60,000 nt of DNA from Strigamia acuminata (GCA_949358305.1 OX442315.1:7530427-7590426), one strand, 5' to 3'. Shown: positions 20,001 through 29,238, counted from the first letter of the stretch. Translations and numbers: made by a program. The notes: a model not told the origin generated them from the sequence alone.

Positions 20001-21880
20001 CAACAAGACTCGTGACCGCCAGGAGGGGCTCCGCACCGACTCGCACTGCAGAGCAGCCCATTCTTGTTGAAATGGGTGCCACATCTTACAAATGGCGCTC
20101 GGTGGGAGGAAACAACCCGTGCAGCAATTGGCGAAGAGAGGAACATTTACGCAAAGATCAAGTTCCGGGCCAAGTCAGGATCGATGTTTATTATTTCCCG
20201 AAACCCGGTGTTCGTTTACGCTCCAAACCCGATATCCAAAAGTATTGCGATAAAGAGGGAATTCTTTACGACAATGATCTATTCTACTTCGGAAACATCG
20301 AGCATCAATTACCCGTCATGCCGGCACTTCGTCATCGAGTCCATTTTTGCCGTCGAGAACCAGGATCGTGCGCAGAGGCTGTCAAGTTTCCGGATGCCCC
20401 TAAGTGGCAGGAAGCTATCGACGAAGAATTGGGAACCTTCAAGAAACGCGAGGTTTACCAAGAAGTTCCGAAGCCTCCGAACACGACAATCCTCGGCTGC
20501 AAATGGTTGTTCAAATTAAAAACCGACACCTCCGGACAAATTACTCGTTACCGCGCCAGATTGGTCGCACAAGGTTTCAGACAGACTCTCGGCGTGGACT
20601 ACGATGAGGTCTTCAGCCCGGTTGTAAACTTCGTTCTCATCCGATTCTTCTTCTGTCTACTCGTCATTCTACAAGGGTGGAAAGACGCGCACCTGGATGT
20701 AAAGTGCGCGTATCTTTACGGAGAATTGGAGCATCGAGTTTACATGCGAATTCCAGCCGGCGCCCATTGCTCGAACCCCGACAACGTCTGGCTTCTCATT
20801 AAATCACTGTACGGTCTCCACCAATCTGGCCGTCAGTGGTATGAGAAGTTAGATGAAACACTACGAGGACTCGGATTTCGAAAACTTCCAGCGTGTAACT
20901 GCGTTTATATATTCGGGACATCGGCCGTGATGCTTGTCTACGTGGATGACATCGTTCTTTTCTACTCGACGGACAGCATCTTGGATCGAATTATTCGGCT
21001 GATATCATCGAAATTCGAAATCGTTAACCTCGGGCCCATCTCCAGATTGCTTGGTGTCGAATTCATAAGAACCGCGGGGAGGGTGTTCATCATTCAGCGG
21101 TCTTATATCGACAAAATCATCAAGAAGTTCGAGGTTTCTGCCGACAGGATGATCAAAGTCCCCGTTACACCTGGAACGACATTGAAGAAAGGATCCATCG
21201 AAAATCTCTCCGACTTCCCATATCGGTCATTAATCGGATCACTTTTATTCCTCGCCTCTCGAACTCGTCCGGACATTCTCTATTCCGTCATCGCGTTATC
21301 CCAGTATAACAATTGTTATAACAAGACACATATTCGCGCACTTCTTCAAGTTCTCCGCTATGTCGCGAATACGCCTGATCTTGCGATTGAATTGTCCGGA
21401 TGCACGACAAGCCAATTATGGGCATTTACCGACGCTTCTTGGGCCTCCGACACTGAAACATCTCTTAGCTTCGGGGGATTCATCACGTACATCGGAAACG
21501 TCCCCATCGGTTGGTCGTGTAAGAAACAGTCTTCGGTTGCGTGCTCGACGATGGAAGCGGAGTTCATCGCCCTCGTCGAGTGCGTAAAGGAACTCTACTG
21601 GCTTGATCACGTCTTTTCGCAACTCCCGCATTTGAACCGCATTTCCCGTCCCATCGTCTATTCGGATGCGCTGGCGTCCATCCAGTTCACCTCCAACGAC
21701 GTGGAAAACGCGAAGACCAAACACATTCGTGTGAAGTATCACTGGTTGCGGGAGTGGTATGTGGCAAAAGTATTCAAATTACGGAAAATCCCGGGTGATG
21801 ATAACGTAGCGGACATTTTCACCAAATGGCTACCATCTGATCGACTTCGGAAGCTCACTTCGGGAATCTTCTGCCAGTAA
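17090..21880 (+). CDS. Cop-1 Gag-Pol polyprotein, 1596 residues
   Basis: This is a single intact frame. Gag region: UBN2-like capsid (about residues 10-200) and CCHC knuckle CFNCDQMGHYANKC near 230-243. Protease: VDCGATDHIS at about 317-326, with Cys where Ser/Thr is usual after the catalytic Asp. Integrase: HSRLGHLH...CNHC zinc domain near 560-600, then D at about 625, D at 688 (RTDQGGEF) and E at 724 (GTAER), with 35 residues between the last two. RT: YVDD near 1283-1286. RNase H: FTDASWASD near 1446. It catalyses particle formation, cDNA synthesis and integration. The start is the first ATG of this frame with good homology (MQKSSELSLTRVPIL). Length is typical for the superfamily. Confidence 0.95.
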   Translation: MQKSSELSLTRVPILAVGNYEMWARSMKMLLKSESLWHHVTEEDEEEIKKTADPKELKKHKRRKDKALGLIYGFVSEPKKSALDNCNTPKEAWDTLAKIYAPSSRARKAALRREFLGLRLEKGEEMADFLGRVDYHVQKLKDIGEKTSEDHHAYQYLDLLPPEYSQVSFSIYHWEDDKFKPQTVSEQLLSEYMRQGSFRSRDQTSSSSQAYATDQTRSRSRNRPLSSIKCFNCDQMGHYANKCPELRRSRNSNPSVSLQRPSRSKSRKRGKNSSNKSNDGRPKGSSQVRWDANFFVNAPPQITEMPAAHFMQSHEWIVDCGATDHISHVASWFTDFVKVVPFDVELGQGTSQVTGKGTVQIQTNIDGCLCVVNLRDVFYAPNFEANLISVSKIDKNEFHIHVYKGEVNVFKSDIQHSVLRAKEKGGLYYVDGLSPPVTSATNVISTSQSLPPVQTLVTVEEDFVKVPKPRKKPKERALTDFRLEFPPLTQETQSLPVPKSPPVPTPVPNSPTQANPTAPSPSQTFAEVLQTIPSLKTPPPKVNQKKVAAPTAKKDATGIWHSRLGHLHTNAMKLLAANDQVYGIEPAEVAKELTCNHCRVAKSTRASHKPDEHPMTSKALDLLHMDLWGPHPVNSFGGARYIFTIIDDATRYTWMFPLAQKSQTFECFKDFVSRIERVADTRVKAIRTDQGGEFMSNEFMDYLRKSGIQGQRTNPASPQTNGTAERINRTMADFMRATLDETKLPEELWAEIAVSFSYIKNRCPHSRIKNEVPYILWRQRALSVRHLRRLGSKCWVHYTAPGRNKLAPRAWEGFLVGYAVGTRGYRVWNPVDNKVVESIHVKIDERQSYRRSQRPSQPTFEESFQPGPRASTTPPSHVKFDDTIQYSTWSTGPDSDDPDSSDYDSDDSAPPRAPPPGIQSPPPGRQSPVLGAQAMPPIEVMADLILPTLRPDTSTGTTPTGTPTNTPPGSPTRLVTARRGSAPTRTAEQPILVEMGATSYKWRSVGGNNPCSNWRREEHLRKDQVPGQVRIDVYYFPKPGVRLRSKPDIQKYCDKEGILYDNDLFYFGNIEHQLPVMPALRHRVHFCRREPGSCAEAVKFPDAPKWQEAIDEELGTFKKREVYQEVPKPPNTTILGCKWLFKLKTDTSGQITRYRARLVAQGFRQTLGVDYDEVFSPVVNFVLIRFFFCLLVILQGWKDAHLDVKCAYLYGELEHRVYMRIPAGAHCSNPDNVWLLIKSLYGLHQSGRQWYEKLDETLRGLGFRKLPACNCVYIFGTSAVMLVYVDDIVLFYSTDSILDRIIRLISSKFEIVNLGPISRLLGVEFIRTAGRVFIIQRSYIDKIIKKFEVSADRMIKVPVTPGTTLKKGSIENLSDFPYRSLIGSLLFLASRTRPDILYSVIALSQYNNCYNKTHIRALLQVLRYVANTPDLAIELSGCTTSQLWAFTDASWASDTETSLSFGGFITYIGNVPIGWSCKKQSSVACSTMEAEFIALVECVKELYWLDHVFSQLPHLNRISRPIVYSDALASIQFTSNDVENAKTKHIRVKYHWLREWYVAKVFKLRKIPGDDNVADIFTKWLPSDRLRKLTSGIFCQ

Positions 21881-22127
21881 CCGACTATGACATCTTAATT
21901 TTCAAACGTTATTTTCGGACATTCCTTGTTTATTTTACCGGATTCGAGGTTTTATCGTGTAGTTAGATTGGGAATTATGAGCTTAGTTAAGTGATGTAAA
22001 CAAAAGTACCCGACACGATAATTCCGAAATATTATTATTTATTTTTCGTCAGACACCGTAAAGTCCCGTGTTCTGCTTTATTTATTCCCAGATCAATTGT
22101 AAATCCATATTAGATCATGGGGGGATT

Positions 22128-22673
22128 TGTTGATGTGTAAAACATCATTTGATCTGATATGGATCCTATTCTATTAATTTATTAATATGTTTCTAGTTAT
22201 ATATTCTCGTATTATTGTTTTACAATGTTTATATCGATTAGTTATATCGTTATTCCATATTTCCTTTAATCCGTGCTTGAATGCACGATGCTATGTTCTT
22301 TTAGTTGTGTTTGACATTAAGCACGTTGCAGTTGCTATCTGTTTGTGCTTATAGTGTATTATTCCGCCACTAGTTGGCGTTACTGTTGTATTCTGTTATC
22401 CAAGATGGCGACGGCCATGACTTTCAGCCAGCCTCTTGTTTTTCATGCAATTATGGACTCCTACGTGAGTATTTTCGTTGATATTAAATTTATTTTATGC
22501 TTTTAAGCATTCAGTGTTCTTTGTTACGGCATATAAGTGCTTTGCACGGCCGTTTTTGGTCTGAATTATCGGTCTGGTTAATTCCGATAATCGTAGCCGC
22601 CATTTGCGATTTGACCACTCGTTTTTCCTTAGTTTGCACGATAATTCGTGCCAGTTTTTCGTCCTCTGCTACA
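22128..22673 (+). repeat. Cop-1 3' LTR
   Basis: Same length as the 5' copy, with one visible base change. It is preceded by GGGGGGATT (22119-22127) as polypurine tract. GCCATCTTGG is present in inverted orientation at 22400-22409. Confidence 0.95.
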
Positions 22674-22922
22674 GAAACAAAGGAGCCCCGTAGCGTAACA
22701 TGCGCACGGGCTGCTGCGCACAAGTCTCAAACACCTGGTTCCGGAGTAAATTACCCAGAACCCACCACGATTGCCTCGTTTTCACCCGGACTTCCGCTAA
22801 ATCAGCTGATCGCCGTCCGCACGTGATCCACTTCGTGTTTAATTTAACCGAGTTTTTATCCATTTTTACGAGGAGTTTTTTATCATTTTACCGTGGTTTG
22901 ACCTGTGTGCACGATCCTCACG

Positions 22923-23024
22923 ATGGATGAGGACGAAAGAGAGGAAGAAATGCTCGAGATCGGGCAAGGAGACGGAGCTGAGGAGAATTGGGATCAGGAT
23001 ATGAATGTGGTTCCACCTAATCAG
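22923..23024 (+). CDS. Gyp-1 third gene (ORF3), exon 1
   Basis: An ATG at 22923 opens a strongly acidic 34-codon segment (MDEDEREEEMLE...) ending in Gln followed by the splice-donor match CAG|GTAGAAGT. In Gyp-2 the equivalent exon has the same acidic character, a shared AEE-(D/N)-WD core and the same phase-0 CAG|GT end. An upstream in-frame ATG at 22905 is possible, but the conserved part starts at 22923. No transcript evidence is available; the exon is inferred from the comparison of the two elements. Confidence 0.65.
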
Positions 23025-23409
23025 GTAGAAGTCGGTGTCGACGCACGAGACTTACAAGGGGAGAGCACCAATAAGCTATCACAGATTGTTGTAATATTAA
23101 ACAAGAAGGATTGTTATATCATGCTGAATGAGACCCTAAAATAATTTCATTCCATGAACAGCCAACAATGCAAACAATGAGCTGAAAGTTGGCACTATTT
23201 TGTCTGTGTATACATCAAATCTGAGCAATCAGGCCTAGTGTATGAATACTGTAAACAACAGTTGCTAGGTAAAAAATAGTTCCAAGATCCAAGTTCAATT
23301 TTATCATTTGAGATTCAATGATGTCATTTCCTCTTTTGATATCACATGACATATGACATCAGAACTTTGTTCAACAACATGACTGTCTTCATGAAGACAA
23401 TAATAGTTT

Positions 23410-23480
23410 GTAGTGGTGGTTCAGTGGTTAAGGCAATGGACCAGGAATCTTTCCACACAGGTTCAAATCCTGTTGGGTGT
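23410..23480 (+). other. tRNA-Ser-like sequence in left arm of Mite-P copy 1
   Basis: It reads like a shortened tRNA-Ser. There is an A-box-like TGGTTCAGTGG, a D-arm GTGGTTAAGGC, an anticodon-loop-like CCAGGAA (Cys instead of the universal U33, apparent anticodon AGG), and a perfect T-arm with B box GGTTCAAATCC and a 5-bp stem. The variable arm is missing and the acceptor ends do not pair. It is therefore a pseudo-tRNA that may retain an RNA polymerase III promoter. Confidence 0.6.
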
Positions 23481-23654
23481 GAAAATTTTTACATTTATTT
23501 TTTGTTAAATTTTAGCAGTTATTTTAATGTTTGTAATTTTATATTTGTTAAAAAATTAAAATTAACCAAATTAAAATTTTCTGGAAACAAATATAAAATT
23601 ACAAACATTAAAATAACTGCTAAAATTTAACAAAAAATAAATGTAAATATATTC

Positions 23655-23725
23655 ACACCCAACAGGATTTGAACCTGTGTGGAAAGATTCCTGGTCCATT
23701 GCCTTAACCACTGAACCACCACTAC
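23655..23725 (-). other. tRNA-Ser-like sequence in right arm of Mite-P copy 1
   Basis: This is the mirror copy of the tRNA-like sequence in the other arm, on the opposite strand, so the two internal promoters face each other across the 36-bp centre. Confidence 0.6.
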
Positions 23726-24861
23726 AAACTATTATTGTCTTCATGAAGACAGTCATGTTGTTGAACAAAGTTCTGATGTCATATGTCATGTGATATCAAA
23801 AGAGGAAATGACATCATTGAATCTCAAATGATAAAATTGAACTTGGATCTTGGAACTATTTTTTACCTAGCAACTGTTGTTTACAGTATTCATACACTAG
23901 GCCTGATTGCTCAGATTTGATGTATACACAGACAAAATAGTGCCAACTTTCAGCTCATTGTTTGCATTGTTGGCTGTTCATGGAATGAAATTATTTTAGG
24001 GTCTCATTCAGCATGATATAACAATCCTTCTTGTTTAATATTACAACAATCTGTGATAGCTTATTGGTGCTCTCCCCTTGTTAGCTCCGTGCGGTTGAAT
24101 ATGAGAAACATTTGACTAATACTTGACATGAACGCTCTGCGTTCGAAATAGTGTATAATTATTATACTAATATCCACGATCGCGAGAGCGATTGTATTTT
24201 TTCCTATTATTTGTCCTCAAAGACGCGATCGCAGACAAACTGTCGCCTCGCTCCTTGAAGATGACTCACGACAATTGTAGACGAGACAAAAGGACTCGAG
24301 CTTTGTTTTATAATTTCCAGAAATGGAAATGATTTATTGAAATTAGTCGTTAAATGATTAACAGAGACAATGATTTCTAATTTTGATTCGCTGTTTGTTC
24401 GTGATTTTTCTCGATGTCGTTATTGATTGATTGATTTTAAATTAATACATAACTTCGGATTTGAAGTTTTTTAGTTTTGATAAATTTATTCTTTACGATT
24501 TAATTTCGACCAGAACATTTATTTATATGTTCGTTAGCGACGTTCGAGATTTTGCGAATAAATTGCGAATTTACGTAATTATTACGAATTAATAATTTTA
24601 CATGTAAAATATTAAATAATCCGAAGAGAATTTCCGGATTTCAATGCTCGATTCCGTCCCGTTGTTATTTTGGACGTGAGCCAGATGTGCCATGAAGACT
24701 CTTTCTTCCTGACAAAGGACGAATTGTCCTGAATTTCTACCGATGAACAGGAATCGGACTCGACGAGCGGCCGCACGTTTATGCGACGTTCCTCGAGCCC
24801 ACCCTTATTTATCTCCGTGTCTCTCGACATTTTATTAATTGTTTATTTTTCATCATTACAG

Positions 24862-27627
24862 ATGGAGCTCCGAAACACGTGGGGAGCGCTCAGCCCCGCA
24901 TGCATTGTGCGGGCTGGCATTTATCGAGGCGTCTTGCCCGATTTTCTCCGCCGTTGTTTTGGCGATGATGCCAATCCGTATCGCATTCGCGTATTATTTT
25001 CGCGCGCCCTCGCCAAGCGATGGGTAGGTGACTGCTCTCTCCTGGATGCATTTCCGGAGTCGGTTCGAGCTGTTGTCGCTGCAGAGTTAGCTCGCAGCGA
25101 CGACCCAAAGTCGCCAATCTTCCACTCGGCCCTGTCGAGCCAATACTCCGGCAGGCCAGTGGAGGAACATGTATTGTTCGCGTGGCAAGCGGCCGAGACC
25201 GAGGAGGCCCGCGAAGAAGTGTATCAACACTACCGCCAGCAGCTAATTGACACTGCGCCGGCGGTTGCAGAGCGTGTCTTGCAGGACGAAGGCATGAGTA
25301 CCGCAGACATACATCTGTGGTGCGAGCAGATTCGGCGAGGAGAAGTTACGCCACAGTGGCGACCGAGAATGGGGATTCTCACGTCACAAGCCGAAATGTG
25401 GCAGTTACATTACTTGGGGATTCTCGGCCCCAAGTATAATTTCCCACGGAAGCGCAAGCGCTCCAAAGGAACGGGGAACAGCGATTCGCGTTCTCCGGGC
25501 GCGTCAAAGAAACAGCGCGTCGAAAAGAGCGCCACCGAGGACGATGGAGCGGGAACGTCAGCGCAGCCACCGCGCGACTCCGCGAATTACACCAGACCAA
25601 GGGTGTTTGTCAACCGTCAGATGAAAGACGGTAAAGAGACTCGAGAAGTCTGGATTTCGGGTGACGAAGAGCGAGTCTCTCGTCCCCGTGCCGGCAGACG
25701 TCCGCTGACTCATCGCGAGCAGCGGAAACAAGACCGCAAAGAGCGGTATTTCGCCAGCTGCGAAGCGCGGGGAATTCCCCTTCCCAAACACGCTCTCAAA
25801 GCAATAGAAGCGAAGGAAGCGAGAGAAGCACGATCGAAGTCGAGTGGCAGATCTTCCGGGGAGCGTCGTGTCCTAGCGCCAGACACGCGGGACCTTCGCG
25901 AGATCATCACTCAGATGAAACGCAAGAAATTGTCGCGTTTCGACCCTGCGATGCAATTCGCCCGCAAGATGGGCATCGTCGAGGATGGTACCGTGATTCC
26001 ACACGAAGTGGCACGGTGGTTGAGCGAATACGTGAATTCGCGACCCACGGCCGTCGTTCCGCCGACGAGCACCGTTACGCCCGCTCCGGCGCCTCAAGTC
26101 ACGACGACTGAGGCGCAAGCGACGCTGCCGTTGCCGGCACAGCAGTCATTGACGCTGCCGCCGCCGACGCAGCCTCCGCCTCCGCCGCCGATGCCGAGTT
26201 CGAGCACTACGCCAAACTTGGCTGTCGACGCCCCTGCGATGTTGCCCGTGCACCAGAGTATTGCGCGGGAATGCCACGAGGCTCGGATCGGCGAATATTA
26301 CCCGAGCACGGCAAGACACGACCGCACAGCGATGTGGTATGAACAGCGTGACGAAAACGCACGGCTAGCTCGAGAAGCAGCCAATCCATCGGTCGAAGAG
26401 CTCTTAGCCTTCTCATTCGTGATGGAGGACCCGAGAGCCGCCGCCGCTGCTCTGCAGGGCGCCGACGTCACTCAGCGCCATTTCATCGAGTGGGGAATTT
26501 CGATGATGCGACATCACTCGCGTGCGTTCGCTGAAGATTCCGACCGCAGCAATCCAGTAAACCGCCGTCGTCTGCAGCTGGCCTTGACCGAAATCATGGT
26601 CCAGCTGTTAACCCCTTCGCTCTTTGGGGTCGGGCGACAGGCGATGGCCTGCTGGTCCGTCGTAGACCGAGAAGGTGTACAGATACCTCGTGCACTTATT
26701 GGGGAATGGAGCGCCATTCTCCCCAACCCGGCAATGACTCGATTCGAGCTGACCCGGGACGTGGTAAACTCCGAATGGGAGGGGTACAAGTTGCGGAGCA
26801 TGGCCTTCCGCCACGCCGTTACCACGTGGGCGCCGACACCATCGACGCAGCCGTGCGCGATGATGGTCACGAGTGAAGAGCCGATGGAGAGCGACGCCGC
26901 CTCTTCGACTGCTTCACGTGGAGCCCCAACTCCACCTCCGCCGCCGCCACCGATGCCACCAGCAGCGGCACCACAGACACCCGTCCTATCAAATGCGGCG
27001 GGTAAGCCGAGACGCCTGCTGTGTCGGACGCCGCCAACGATGTCCGCCGCTCGCCAGAGCCTGACGCCTCCCGCAGCCCAAGAAACGCGGGAAGAGACGA
27101 TCAAACAGGCGGTAGTTCCGAAGAGCGCCAAGCCAGCGAAAACGGCGAAGCCTCAGACGAACTATTATGAGAAGTTGTGCGACGAGTTTTCTCAGCTGTC
27201 AATGACGACAGCGACGCGAAAATTCATTCTCGCACAGAGGGACAAAGGGAAATCAGTTTTCGTTTGGTTGCACAACCAGGTGCGCCAGACCACCGATTTG
27301 ATCCTCCATCAGCGTTTGCTGAGGGCCCACCGTGCGCCTCGAACGGCCGCGGAGGCGAACGCGATCCGGCACACCAATTCCGGGTTTTCGGCGTTCATTC
27401 CGCGGGTTTGGCTGCATGAGAGGAGACGTGCCCCGTACGAGCCAGCCGGCGGCCACGAATTGTGCTTTATTTCCGAGCACGAGGACCCCCGCAACCAGTC
27501 TTCAGCCTTGGTTGGAGATCTGGTTTTGCCGCCCGGCGTTGTGCCGCCCGGCGCTGAGCCGCCCGTCCCTGGAGTGAGTTTCGCCCAGGCGATAGATCCA
27601 GCGTCGGGTCCCAGCAAGAAGGATTGA
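24862..27627 (+). CDS. Gyp-1 third gene (ORF3), exon 2: large non-envelope protein of unknown family
   Basis: 921 codons follow the acceptor CATTACAG. Three blocks are conserved with Gyp-2. The N block (about residues 1-190) ends in SQAEMWQLHYLGIL. The middle block (about 480-660) starts AMWYEQRDENARLAREAANP and includes a VVDREGV core. The C block (about 805-905) includes LILHQRLLRAHR and VWLHERRR. Linkers are basic or proline-rich (about 395-440 and 685-705). I see no signal peptide, transmembrane segment or furin-like site, so it is not an envelope, and no zinc knuckle or known enzyme motif. It sits between pol and the polypurine tract and ends 39 bases before the 3' LTR. The function is unknown; a nucleic-acid-binding or host-counteracting role is only a guess. 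Confidence 0.8.
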   Translation: MELRNTWGALSPACIVRAGIYRGVLPDFLRRCFGDDANPYRIRVLFSRALAKRWVGDCSLLDAFPESVRAVVAAELARSDDPKSPIFHSALSSQYSGRPVEEHVLFAWQAAETEEAREEVYQHYRQQLIDTAPAVAERVLQDEGMSTADIHLWCEQIRRGEVTPQWRPRMGILTSQAEMWQLHYLGILGPKYNFPRKRKRSKGTGNSDSRSPGASKKQRVEKSATEDDGAGTSAQPPRDSANYTRPRVFVNRQMKDGKETREVWISGDEERVSRPRAGRRPLTHREQRKQDRKERYFASCEARGIPLPKHALKAIEAKEAREARSKSSGRSSGERRVLAPDTRDLREIITQMKRKKLSRFDPAMQFARKMGIVEDGTVIPHEVARWLSEYVNSRPTAVVPPTSTVTPAPAPQVTTTEAQATLPLPAQQSLTLPPPTQPPPPPPMPSSSTTPNLAVDAPAMLPVHQSIARECHEARIGEYYPSTARHDRTAMWYEQRDENARLAREAANPSVEELLAFSFVMEDPRAAAAALQGADVTQRHFIEWGISMMRHHSRAFAEDSDRSNPVNRRRLQLALTEIMVQLLTPSLFGVGRQAMACWSVVDREGVQIPRALIGEWSAILPNPAMTRFELTRDVVNSEWEGYKLRSMAFRHAVTTWAPTPSTQPCAMMVTSEEPMESDAASSTASRGAPTPPPPPPPMPPAAAPQTPVLSNAAGKPRRLLCRTPPTMSAARQSLTPPAAQETREETIKQAVVPKSAKPAKTAKPQTNYYEKLCDEFSQLSMTTATRKFILAQRDKGKSVFVWLHNQVRQTTDLILHQRLLRAHRAPRTAAEANAIRHTNSGFSAFIPRVWLHERRRAPYEPAGGHELCFISEHEDPRNQSSALVGDLVLPPGVVPPGAEPPVPGVSFAQAIDPASGPSKKD

Positions 27628-27654
27628 TCGCTCCGAACACGCGCGGTCAGAGCT

Positions 27655-27666
27655 GGGAGGGGGACG
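27655..27666 (+). other. Gyp-1 polypurine tract
   Basis: GGGAGGGGGACG abuts the 3' LTR. Gyp-2 has the similar GAGGGAGGGACG at its equivalent place. Confidence 0.75.
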
Positions 27667-28661
27667 TGTGGTGACCCGACTGGGGTGGGGCACGAAGAGT
27701 TTCTCTCGTGGCCTACATACGGGTAAAGAGGGGGAGTCGCACGCGCGCCTCCCTTCCCTCAGAGCATTGACATCCAGTCAATGGACGGGCGTCTGCCCTG
27801 GGGGAGTGGGGGAGATTCGTCTTCTCCACCATTGGGTGGCTTTAGTCACCTGTCACCCCCCGCTTTGTGCAAAGGAATTTGCTTTGCACTGAGCGGGGAG
27901 AACCAACACAAAAATCAACCAAGATACACGTAAAAGCCAAACGTCCTAAAACGATCAAGCCTAAGTACAAAGACTTCAGAAGTGACCTAGGACAAGGGAC
28001 TTCCAACGTGAGTACGATTGATTTGTGTTAACCTCCGCAGAGTAACCTGCGAAACAAGATTACCACACTATTTTAGCAAGCCAGCTAGAAATAGTAAACC
28101 TACTCCAATTTAGCGAGTTGTGCAGACAAACGGTCGCACAAGCCTAAATTGCAGTAACCACGACGAGCGTTCCCGCCGCTGTGTGTTTCGCCGGGAACCA
28201 CCAAGCGTCCGCCGCTGTGTGATCGCCGGACACCTACACAAAACCCTAAAACCTAGACAACAGCCGAAGTAAGACCTTTTAGGCATTCACTCGCGCCCGA
28301 CCAGCGTGAGCCCGAAGGACCGAACGAAAAACGTGAGACGAGGACGCCATTCATTGCCACGCCGGCCTAAGACGACACCACGTTGCCACGCGGACGCCAT
28401 CTTGGATCCACAGCGACAAAGGACGACCTCGACCAGTTTCCCGCCAACTTCACACACCTTCCCTTTTACCTTTTTATTCCCTTACATATTTTATTCCCTT
28501 TTAACTGTATATTCCCGTATAATAAATACATTTATTATATTTACCTTTTACATTGTCTTGCCGTGTTACATTATTTGGGTAACCGCTTGAGTAAAGCGGT
28601 ATTGCGAGATTAGAGAGTGACTCATACCACGTATTAGCGACAGACCGAGTTGAGCGCGACA
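27667..28661 (+). repeat. Gyp-1 3' LTR
   Basis: This is the same length (995 bp) as the 5' copy, with about seven scattered base differences seen by eye. GCCATCTTGG lies at 28396-28405. Confidence 0.93.
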
Positions 28662-28805
28662 GGCTGCACTGCCATTTGGAAATTTGTGTTTTACGTTTTA
28701 TTATAGCCATCGATGCAGCAAAATCGTAAATCACAAAGGTTCGTTTTTTCTGAAACCACTTGTCAATTATTTTTGTCAGTTGAATTTGTATTATACCGGT
28801 GTATA
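28662..28805. repeat. repeat Y, copy 1, right part
   Basis: After the TSD, GCACTGCC...CAAAGGTTCGTT and TCAATTATTTTTGTCAGTTG match copy 2 at about 31466-31640, continuing the repeat broken by Gyp-1. Confidence 0.7.
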
Positions 28806-28960
28806 AAAATTTGAGGGGAGGGGGTGATTAGTTTTGTTACGTAATTTTAGGGGGGGAAGGGGTGTGCGGATTTCTTACGACTTTGTTACAGGTAGGGGAG
28901 GGTTTCTAAAAATCCAAAAATTTGCGTTACGTAATTTATGGACGGCATCTTTCCTTAAAA
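28806..28960. repeat. partial copy of the GGGGCCGTCC MITE family
   Basis: G-rich sequence ends in TTACGTAATTTATGGACGGC, the inverted terminal motif of the two MITEs at 28961 and 30628. A left terminus is not recognisable, so it is probably truncated. Confidence 0.5.
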
Positions 28961-29238
28961 GGGGCCGTCCATAAATGACGTAACTCATCAAGGGGAGGGG
29001 GGAGGGAATTTTAAATTTTCTTAGGTTTCATGTAAAAAAAAAAATTTAAATTTTAAGAAATCAAAATATAATAATTTTTGATATAATTTTTTGAAAATTT
29101 GGGAAGAAGGAGAATTTCAGTTTTGTTACATCATTAGGGGAGTGGGGGAGTTCGGGAATTTGTTACGACCATGTTACAGAGGGAAGGAGGGGGTCTAAAA
29201 ATCCCAAATTTTGTGTTATGTAATTTATGGATGGCCCC
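28961..29238. mobile_element. MITE with GGGGCCGTCCATAAAT ends, 278 bp
   Basis: The left end GGGGCCGTCCATAAATGACG and inverted right end (ATGTAATTTATGGATGGCCCC) flank a purine-rich inside. A TTA follows on the right, but the left side reads AAA, so the TSD is not clear here. Confidence 0.7.

Larger units (their letters stand above)
15556..22673 (+). mobile_element. Cop-1: Ty1/Copia retrotransposon, 7118 bp, apparently intact
   Basis: LTRs of 546 bp each (15556-16101, 22128-22673) differ, as far as I can see, at one base (15661/22233). The TSD GAAAC is at 15551-15555 and 22674-22678. The initiator-Met primer site directly follows the 5' LTR, and a G-rich polypurine tract (22119-22127) precedes the 3' LTR. 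One long Gag-Pol frame is open throughout. It is the youngest large insertion in Gyp-1, consistent with being nested in it. Confidence 0.95.
23055..24080. mobile_element. Mite-P copy 1: 1026-bp palindromic element
   Basis: The two 495-bp arms (23055-23549 and 23586-24080) are near-perfect inverted repeats around a 36-bp AT-rich centre. The ends read CAAGGGGAGAGCACC. The 3-bp TSD TTA (23052-23054, 24081-24083) suggests the PIF/Harbinger superfamily, which targets TWA. No transposase is encoded. A second copy of identical length is at 49651-50676 with only scattered differences. Each arm holds a tRNA-like sequence. Confidence 0.9.
23025..24861 (+). other. inferred intron of Gyp-1 ORF3, carrying a Mite-P copy
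   Basis: The intron starts GTAGAAGT and ends TTTCATCATTACAG directly before the ATG at 24862. Its length is 1837 bases, of which 1029 are the MITE and its TSD, leaving about 808 bases of AT-rich sequence with no gene. The Gyp-2 intron is 542 bases. Confidence 0.6.
7095..28661 (+). mobile_element. Gyp-1: giant Ty3/Gypsy retrotransposon with nested insertions
   Basis: Paired 995-bp LTRs (7095-8089 and 27667-28661) and the 4-bp TSD GGCT (7091-7094, 28662-28665) define it. The undisturbed repeat Y copy near 31460 (CAGGATGCACTGCC) shows what the empty site looked like. Order: LTR, tRNA-primer site, gag, pro-RT-RNase H-integrase, Cop-1 insertion, then a two-exon third gene with a Mite-P copy in its intron, polypurine tract, LTR. 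Without nested elements it is about 13.4 kb. I noted about seven differences between the two LTRs by eye, so it is fairly young. Gag and Pol each carry disabling changes. Confidence 0.93.

Noticed and set aside
23346-23630. 94-codon frame in Mite-P, also seen on the opposite strand and in copy 2
   Set aside because: It is the palindrome translated from either side and runs through the tRNA-like sequence. It has no independent support.
24781-24861. ORF3 of Gyp-1 starting at 24781 without splicing
   Set aside because: The codons before 24862 form the pyrimidine-rich acceptor region, and homology with Gyp-2 begins exactly at the AG. The conserved acidic exon upstream fits better.
22923-27627. 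Envelope gene in Gyp-1
   Set aside because: The position is right for env, but there is no signal peptide, transmembrane anchor, Cys pattern or cleavage site.
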